The translations under genes were made by a program, and so were the position numbers. Below, piece by piece: positions 16,158 to 21,636 of a stretch of DNA of 21,636 bases. Source of the DNA: Helicobacter sp. GTDB taxonomy: Bacteria > Campylobacterota > Campylobacteria > Campylobacterales > Helicobacteraceae. The notes under the pieces were generated by a model. It ran no database searches and was not told where the DNA came from. It was given only the letters and a program-made list of their open reading frames with translations. The DNA lies in NCBI GenBank assembly GCA_029264655.1, contig JARHZY010000039.1, positions 1-21,636 on the forward strand, in the 5' to 3' direction. The number at the start of each line of letters is the position of its first letter. Within the stretch, counting starts at the first letter, position 1.

Positions 16158-16230
16158 TTTAAATCCGAATAATTTCAATAAGACTTTAATAAATATTAAA
16201 TATTAGGTATTTTAAAGCTAAGGAAAGTAT

Positions 16231-16971
16231 ATGCGTTATATTATTATGTTATTTGCTAGCATACATGTAATGTTTGGATTGGAAGTATATGGAATCTTTA
16301 ATGTAGCGGCTGTGCGGGATTCTTACCTTATGATGGATACAAGTGGCATTGTATCAAATATCTATGTTGATATTGGCACAGAAGTAAAAAAAGATGATGC
16401 ATTGCTATCACTTTCAAATGAAGATAAAATACAAAGTGTCAATATGCAAAAAGCACAATTAGAAGGTGCAAAAGCACAATATATTTTTGCAAAAAATCAA
16501 TATGAACGTTTCAAAAAGAGTGGGAATGCGATAGATAAAAATACACTAGAACAAAACTATTCTAATTACAAGAATCTTGAAAGTATCTACAATAACTTGC
16601 AATATAATCTTAAATACCAAAGTGAGCTTTTACGCAGAACAACGCTTATTGCACCATTTGATGGTATTATTGCGAGTCGTAATATTGAGCTTGGTGATGG
16701 CGTAGGTGCAAACCAAACAAAGCTTTTTCGTCTCATTAGCAATGAAAAAAAAATGATTATCCAATTTGATTCTAAATATTTACCACATGTGCAAATAGGT
16801 GATATTTATCGCTATAAAATTGATGGAAAAGGAACAGAAAGAGAGGCAAAAATCTATAAAATATATCCTACTATTGATATAAACACAAGGAAAGTAAGTG
16901 CTGAAGCTATTGTGCCAGATTCTATGCAACCCGGACTCTTTGGTGATGGCTATATTACAACAACAAAATAA
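16231..16971 (+). CDS. Short periplasmic adaptor of an RND efflux pump (HefB-like)
   Basis: A membrane fusion protein of the compact Helicobacter HefB kind. N-terminal hydrophobic signal (residues 1-16, RYIIMLFASIHVMFG). First lipoyl half about 33-63 (LMMDTSGIVSNIYVDIGTEV, KKDDALLSLSNED), coiled-coil hairpin about 66-135, second lipoyl half about 137-171 (TTLIAPFDGIIASRNIELGDGV), then a beta-barrel to the end with LFGDGYITTTK. The membrane-proximal domain seen in longer adaptors is lacking; about 240 residues is normal for HefB. Start at 16231 follows AAGGAAAG. In H. pylori hefB sits between hefA (outer membrane) and hefC (RND pump); here neither is next to it: ilvN is upstream and uvrA downstream. 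It must use partners encoded elsewhere, or is a leftover of a broken operon. Confidence 0.85.
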   Translation: MRYIIMLFASIHVMFGLEVYGIFNVAAVRDSYLMMDTSGIVSNIYVDIGTEVKKDDALLSLSNEDKIQSVNMQKAQLEGAKAQYIFAKNQYERFKKSGNAIDKNTLEQNYSNYKNLESIYNNLQYNLKYQSELLRRTTLIAPFDGIIASRNIELGDGVGANQTKLFRLISNEKKMIIQFDSKYLPHVQIGDIYRYKIDGKGTEREAKIYKIYPTIDINTRKVSAEAIVPDSMQPGLFGDGYITTTK

Positions 16972-17300
16972 TATAGAACATATACCAAAAATTAAAATAG
17001 ATAACAACAATAGTTTAAAGATAGCATATATAAAAAGATTTTTAAATTACTTTTAAAAGGCGTAGCAACTATAATACAAATATAGGATGCAAGAAATTAT
17101 TATGTATGATATATAAATGAATATTTTTATAGCCTATAAATTCAAAAATATTAAATAATTAGTATTTTTCTCTATACTATTTAGAGTAACATAAAAACCC
17201 AATATATCAAAATCAATCAAATATCAAACATACTTTCTATTGTTGTATTTTTTGTATAATAAAAGCTTTGGTTTTATGTTTAATATAATAAAGGAAGAAT
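16972..17300. other. Intergenic region with uvrA promoter candidate
   Basis: 329 bp, AT-rich. No remnant of an RND pump could be read after the adaptor. A stem of nine A/T pairs (AATATTTTT 17120-17128, AAAAATATT 17144-17152, 15-nt loop) has no T tract typical of a terminator. A plus-strand TATAAT at 17255-17260, 40 nt before the uvrA ATG, is the likely -10; another TATAAT at 17284-17289 is too near the ribosome site. Confidence 0.55.
17255..17260 (+). promoter_or_regulatory. Likely uvrA promoter -10 box
   Basis: TATAAT preceded by a T-rich stretch (TTGTATTTTTTG). No good -35 at standard spacing. I see no palindrome here that would suggest a LexA-type box, in keeping with the lack of LexA in Helicobacter (family knowledge). 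Confidence 0.4.
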
Positions 17301-20102
17301 ATGAGCAAACAAGATAACATTACAATCACAGGGGCAAAAGAGAATAATCTAAAAAATATTAATTTAACAATTCCAAAAAATAAACTCGTAGTTTTTACTG
17401 GTGTAAGTGGGAGCGGAAAAAGCACACTTGCATTTGATACATTATATGCAGAGGGGCAAAGACGCTATATAGAATCCCTTTCAAGCTATGTTCGGCAGTT
17501 TCTTGACAAGGTTGGGAAACCTAATGTAGAAAAAATAGAAGGCTTAACTCCAGCAATTGCAATCGACCAAAAAACAACTTCAAAGAATCCGCGTTCAACC
17601 GTGGGGACAATTACAGAAATTTATGATTATTTGCGTCTTTTATATGCACGCGTTGGTTTGCAACATTGCCATCTTTGCGGGGAAAAAATTAGCTCTATGT
17701 CATCAACTGATATTATTAATGAAGTGCTAAAATTACCAAAAGATTCAAAGCTTATTATCTATGCTCCAATTGTTAAAGAAAAGAAAGGAAGTTTTCAAGA
17801 TAAATTAGAATCTTTGCGGACAAAAGGCTATGTAAGAGCAAAGATTAATGGAGTAATGACAAGACTTGATTCTGAAATTACATTAGCAAAGACAAAAAAA
17901 CATAGTATTAGTATTGTTATGGATAGAGTGGTATTGCATGAAGACAATCATGCACGTATTGCTTATGCAATAGAATCAGGTTTAAAAGAGTCTTATGGTG
18001 AGATTGAGATTGAGATTCTCAATGATAATAAAGAAAATGAATATATACATTTTAGCGAACATTTAGCATGTTTTCAATGTAAGGTAAGTTTTGAAGAATT
18101 AGAGCCTGTAAGCTTTTCGTTTAATTCTCCAAAGGGTGCATGCAAAGAATGTGGTGGATTGGGCGTTAAATATGCCCTTGATATGCACTGCATTATTGCA
18201 CCACATGAACCATTAAATAAAGGTGGTATAAAGCTTATTTTTGGTTTCAATAAAAGCTATTATTATGCACTTTTTGAGGGCTTTTGCAAAGTATATGATA
18301 TTGCTATAAATAGCACTTTTGCTTCATTATCTCAAGAAAAACAAAACGCATTGCTATATGGTAGCACAAAAGATATTATGGTTACTTGGAAAAATAGCAC
18401 TATAAAGCAAACTTGGCGAGGTGTAATGCAAATAGCCCTTGATGTATTAAAAGATGATGCTACAGATTATATGATAGAAAAAATATGCAGTGCATGTAAT
18501 GGCAATAGACTAAATCCGCAATCATTAAGTGTTAAAGTTGCGAATAAAGGTATTGCTGAAGTGATTAATATGCCAATTGAGCATTGTTATCATTTTTTTA
18601 ATACTACACAAAATTTTGATTATTTTACAACACAGCAAAAACAAATTTCAGATTCTATATTAAAGGAGATAAGAGAGCGGCTTTTTTTTCTTTATGATGT
18701 TGGGTTGGGTTATCTTACATTACATCGCGATGCGCGTAGTATTAGTGGTGGAGAAAGCCAACGCATACGCATTGCAAGTCAGATTGGTAGCGGGCTTACA
18801 GGTGTTATGTATGTGCTTGATGAACCAAGCATAGGATTGCATGAACGCGATACCTTAAAACTTATAAAAACATTAAAATCTCTACAAGAAAAAGGCAATA
18901 GTGTTATTGTAGTTGAGCATGATAAAGAAACTATTATGCGTGCAGATTTTATTGTAGATATTGGACCTGGTGCTGGAAATTATGGTGGTGAAGTTGTATT
19001 TAGTGGTAAAGTCAAAGATTTACTAAAAAGCAAAACACTCTCTGCACAATACTTAAACGGAACTAAAAAGATTCAATACCAATTTGCAAGAAAGCAAACC
19101 CATTGGCTTACTATGCGTGGTGTTACACTCCATAATCTCTGTAATGTAGATGTGTGTATTCCATTGTCAAATTTTGTCTGTGTAACTGGTGTAAGCGGTA
19201 GCGGGAAAAGCTCACTCATTTTGCAAACATTATTGCCTGCTGCTCAAGAATTATTAAACCATTCAAAACGTATCCAAACAAATAGTGGCGTTATTATTGA
19301 AGGTTTAGAACATCTTGATAAAGTGATTTATCTTGACCAAAGCCCAATTGGTAGAACACCTAGAAGCAATCCAAGCACATACACAGGGCTTATGGATGAT
19401 ATTAGACATCTTTTTGCTGAAACAAAAGAAGCAAAAATACGTGGTTATAATGTAGGACGTTTTAGCTTTAATGTGAAAGGGGGGCGATGTGAGAAATGTC
19501 AAGGCGAAGGTGAAATAAAAATTGAAATGCACTTTTTACCTGATGTAATGGTGCAATGTGATGTCTGTAAAGGTGCAAAATATAATCCCCAAACCCTTGA
19601 GATTACTTACCACCATAAAAACATTGCTGAAGTATTAGCTATGAGTGTTGATGAGGCTTGTAATTTTTTTAGTAAGATTCCAAAAATTGCAAATCGCTTA
19701 AAAACATTGCAAGCTGTAGGGCTTGGTTATATTACACTTGGACAAAGCTCATTAACTTTGAGTGGGGGCGAAGCCCAACGCATTAAACTAAGCAAAGAAT
19801 TAAGTCGTAAAGATACAGGAAAAACTCTCTATATTCTCGATGAGCCAACGACTGGACTACATTTTGCCGATGTGGATAAGCTTACTGGTGTCTTACACCA
19901 TCTTGTTGGACTTGGTAATTCTGTCGTAGTAATTGAACATAATTTAGATGTAATTAAAAATGCAGATTATATTATTGATATGGGACCTGAAGGTGGCAGT
20001 GGGGGAGGTAAAATTGTAGATTGTGGGAGTGTAGCTGATATTATTAAAAATAAAGATAAAAGTGGTAGTTATACTGCCCAATTTTTAGCAAATGAACAAT
20101 AG
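17301..20102 (+). CDS. uvrA: Excinuclease ABC subunit A (UvrA)
   Basis: The ATP-driven damage sensor of nucleotide excision repair; a UvrA dimer with UvrB scans DNA for distorting lesions. Two ABC ATPase halves are complete. Walker A GVSGSGKS occurs at 34-41 and again at 630-637. Signature motifs are ISGGESQR (481-488) and LSGGEAQR (820-827). Walker B motifs are VLDEPSIGLHERD and ILDEPTTGLHFAD. Zinc ligands are present: C257/C260 with C281/C284 in the first module and C730/C733 with C753/C756 in the second. The UvrB-binding segment with YIESLSSYVRQFL and KNPRSTVGT is near the N-terminus. 933 residues is close to E. coli UvrA (940). ATG at 17301 follows AAAGGAAG. It appears to be transcribed alone; uvrB and uvrC are not in the window. 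Confidence 0.98.
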   Translation: MSKQDNITITGAKENNLKNINLTIPKNKLVVFTGVSGSGKSTLAFDTLYAEGQRRYIESLSSYVRQFLDKVGKPNVEKIEGLTPAIAIDQKTTSKNPRSTVGTITEIYDYLRLLYARVGLQHCHLCGEKISSMSSTDIINEVLKLPKDSKLIIYAPIVKEKKGSFQDKLESLRTKGYVRAKINGVMTRLDSEITLAKTKKHSISIVMDRVVLHEDNHARIAYAIESGLKESYGEIEIEILNDNKENEYIHFSEHLACFQCKVSFEELEPVSFSFNSPKGACKECGGLGVKYALDMHCIIAPHEPLNKGGIKLIFGFNKSYYYALFEGFCKVYDIAINSTFASLSQEKQNALLYGSTKDIMVTWKNSTIKQTWRGVMQIALDVLKDDATDYMIEKICSACNGNRLNPQSLSVKVANKGIAEVINMPIEHCYHFFNTTQNFDYFTTQQKQISDSILKEIRERLFFLYDVGLGYLTLHRDARSISGGESQRIRIASQIGSGLTGVMYVLDEPSIGLHERDTLKLIKTLKSLQEKGNSVIVVEHDKETIMRADFIVDIGPGAGNYGGEVVFSGKVKDLLKSKTLSAQYLNGTKKIQYQFARKQTHWLTMRGVTLHNLCNVDVCIPLSNFVCVTGVSGSGKSSLILQTLLPAAQELLNHSKRIQTNSGVIIEGLEHLDKVIYLDQSPIGRTPRSNPSTYTGLMDDIRHLFAETKEAKIRGYNVGRFSFNVKGGRCEKCQGEGEIKIEMHFLPDVMVQCDVCKGAKYNPQTLEITYHHKNIAEVLAMSVDEACNFFSKIPKIANRLKTLQAVGLGYITLGQSSLTLSGGEAQRIKLSKELSRKDTGKTLYILDEPTTGLHFADVDKLTGVLHHLVGLGNSVVVIEHNLDVIKNADYIIDMGPEGGSGGGKIVDCGSVADIIKNKDKSGSYTAQFLANEQ

Positions 20103-21057
20103 AGTTAATAATCTATAAATTACTCTTACTAAAAAATAGAGAGGCTCTCACTCAAGCTAATTAGTATAAGATAATCTAAATGGCTTTTCTATTTCATTTA
20201 TATTTATAAATTGATAGTTTCATGATAGAATTATTCCTATAATGCCTAAATGATATGATGGTAAAATAAACTCATGTATAATAGTCATAATGTATTCATT
20301 CGCATAATTTAATCCTATTATATCCAATATCTGCTATTTTTTAATGCTAAACCTAATTATAGCATTGTCTTCAACTTTTTCACTTTTTACCTAAGCATAA
20401 ATATAATGTATTGTTAGCCTAAAAGATAGAAGTTATCTTACAAAATATTGATAAAAGCTTTTTTTGTTTTTGCCTTTAAGTGTAAATTTTATTTTACAGA
20501 TAAGCTACTATGATAGGCTATTATCACTACAACAAGTATTGGTTTTATATAAATCAAAATATTTTAGTTAGTCATATAGCCTATGAGAAACTATATATAA
20601 TTTTACATGTGTTAGTATGGAATTTTATAGATGGGACTATATCTTAATGAAAGATGATTGAATATATTACTTAATATGTGTAGTGGTAAATAATATGGTT
20701 TTAATATTATTTTTCTTTCATTTTTATAGCATATAGAAACTATATTAGAGATATTAAAATTTTTCATAATATTTTATATTTTCTTATGCTACACAAAAAT
20801 TGAGTATTAGTGGGACTAGAATAAGCTTTATAATTATATAATGTTTTCATGATATGCACACATCATACAATATAGCAATTACTAATGGCATTTTGTGTGT
20901 ATTTTTGTAATATAGATTCAAATATCACTCACTTATAATTTATTTTTATGTAAAATAACATATTCATTTAGATACAATATTTAAATTTACATAAATTTCT
21001 ATAATAAAATAGAGATGATAAATAAAACATAGTGGAAAAATGAAAATGGAGGCGATA
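20103..21057. other. Intergenic region between uvrA and the FadL-family gene
   Basis: 955 bp, very AT-rich, without a supported gene. A 9-bp inverted repeat (ATAGGCTAT at 20513-20521, ATAGCCTAT at 20576-20584) is separated by 54 nt. TGGGACTA occurs twice (near 20633 and 20812). No terminator with GC stem and T tract was found after uvrA. A plus-strand TATAAT at 21000-21005, about 55 nt before the next ATG, is a candidate -10 for the downstream gene. Confidence 0.55.
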
Positions 21058-21636
21058 ATGTTTTATATTAAGAAAACATATATTAAGTATTTAGGTATTA
21101 CTGCAAGTATAATAGCCGTATCTATGCAGTATATGCAAGCTTCTGGCTTTAGACTAAGCGAACAGAGTTTGAATGGAACAGCATTAAATTCAGCTTTTAT
21201 AGCTGGGGCTTATGGAGCAGATTCTACATATTATAATCCGGCTAATATGAGTTTAGGTAAAGATAGTGATAAATGGGAGTTTGAATTTGATGGCTCTTTA
21301 ATTATAATCCCGGGTTTTAGTTTTGATACAGAAAATAGAGATAAAGGGGGTAAAATTGGTGGCACTACACTCATTGGCTGTGCAGATCCTAAAAATAACT
21401 GCCCTGCAAGAGTTGGTGGTATGGCTAAAACTACTATATACCCTGTGCCAAAATTCTTTTTTAAATCCCGCTCTTATAAATTGCCTTTTGATATGACTAC
21501 AAATTTTGGAGCTTCTCTTACTACACCTTCTGGTTTATCTATGGATTGGAATGGTGTAGTTGTAGGTTTGGGAGGTGTGGTGAGTAAAGCGATGATAGAA
21601 TTTTATCGTGGTGTTTCTCGGGCGTGGAGAGTTTTT
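21058..21636 (+). CDS. FadL/OmpP1-family outer membrane transport protein, N-terminal part, runs off the window
   Basis: The frame is open from ATG 21058 to the right edge (193 codons). GGAGG lies 5 nt before this ATG; in-frame ATGs at 21040 and 21046 are less well placed. A signal peptide is clear: basic start (YIKKTYIKY), hydrophobic core GITASIIAVSM, and cleavage after MQA at residue 28. The mature protein begins SGFRLSEQS, like the AGFQL/SGF start of FadL, whose N-terminus plugs the barrel. NSAFIAGAYGADSTYYNPANMS is the strongly conserved FadL-family segment, and LTTPSGLSMDW fits a later strand. Two Cys (GCADPKNNC) sit in a probable extracellular loop and could form a disulfide. The family takes up hydrophobic compounds such as long-chain fatty acids across the outer membrane. 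Substrate unknown; the C-terminal barrel is outside the window. Confidence 0.88.
   Translation, partial: MFYIKKTYIKYLGITASIIAVSMQYMQASGFRLSEQSLNGTALNSAFIAGAYGADSTYYNPANMSLGKDSDKWEFEFDGSLIIIPGFSFDTENRDKGGKIGGTTLIGCADPKNNCPARVGGMAKTTIYPVPKFFFKSRSYKLPFDMTTNFGASLTTPSGLSMDWNGVVVGLGGVVSKAMIEFYRGVSRAWRVF

Larger units (their letters stand above)
15586..16230. other. Intergenic region between ilvN and the short efflux adaptor
   Basis: 645 bp, AT-rich, without an intact gene. Seen: the TTTATACCCTAGATTCTA motif at 15646-15663; a small hairpin with arms AGCATGC and GTATGCT (one mismatch) near 15864-15883 but no T tract; a 12-codon open frame (16098-16136) reading MKRENNTRGFIA; and a good promoter for the adaptor. 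No RNA gene was recognised. Confidence 0.6.

Noticed and set aside
20513..20584. Nine-bp inverted repeat ATAGGCTAT/ATAGCCTAT
   Set aside because: Arms 54 nt apart in AT-rich sequence with no gene or promoter tie; plausible by chance, and the same word also occurs near 17129.
20612..20767. Minus-strand 51-codon open frame between uvrA and the FadL-family gene
   Set aside because: No ribosome site, AT-driven composition (I, N, Y, L rich) and no recognisable motif; likely chance.
20103..21057. Possible RNA gene or mobile element in the long gap
   Set aside because: No tRNA-like cloverleaf, no GC-rich structured island, no terminal repeats or transposase remnants could be seen by eye.

Overview
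The window is AT-rich and densely coded, and its proteins read throughout as Helicobacter-type Campylobacterota. LpxC, MinC, GltX and IlvB all have the look of Helicobacter orthologues. Genes are preceded by AAAGGAATAATATG-type ribosome sites, and the word AGATTCTA/TAGAATCT is scattered everywhere. An enterohepatic Helicobacter or close relative is my best guess (inference, not proven). No tRNA, rRNA, CRISPR array, transposase or prophage gene was seen.

Layout. The left edge holds the 3' part of a family 8 glycosyltransferase (+), converging on a tight minus-strand operon fabD-minC-lpxC (fatty acid initiation, division-site placement, lipid A commitment). Then come about 1.1 kb without an intact gene. 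Within it, minus-strand pieces of a decayed MORN-repeat (YwqK-like) lipoprotein can be read, followed by gltX (-). On the plus strand, an outer-membrane efflux protein and a MacA-type adaptor form a two-gene operon with no pump gene after them. A co-directional minus-strand group follows: an RCK/TrkA-domain protein, a class I glutamine amidotransferase (PabA/TrpG type) and a superfamily 1 helicase.

The right half is all plus strand. ilvB-ilvN (acetolactate synthase) sit behind a strong promoter whose spacer is a perfect inverted repeat. After a 645-bp gap comes a short HefB-like efflux adaptor with neither outer-membrane channel nor RND pump beside it. Then follow uvrA and a 955-bp gap, and the window ends inside a FadL-family outer membrane protein that begins with a clear signal peptide.

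Most of the window is housekeeping, and I see no convincing new multi-gene system. The most notable points are the palindrome in the ilvB promoter, two efflux adaptors each lacking their pump, the decayed MORN-repeat gene, and a short repeated intergenic motif that lies downstream of two genes.
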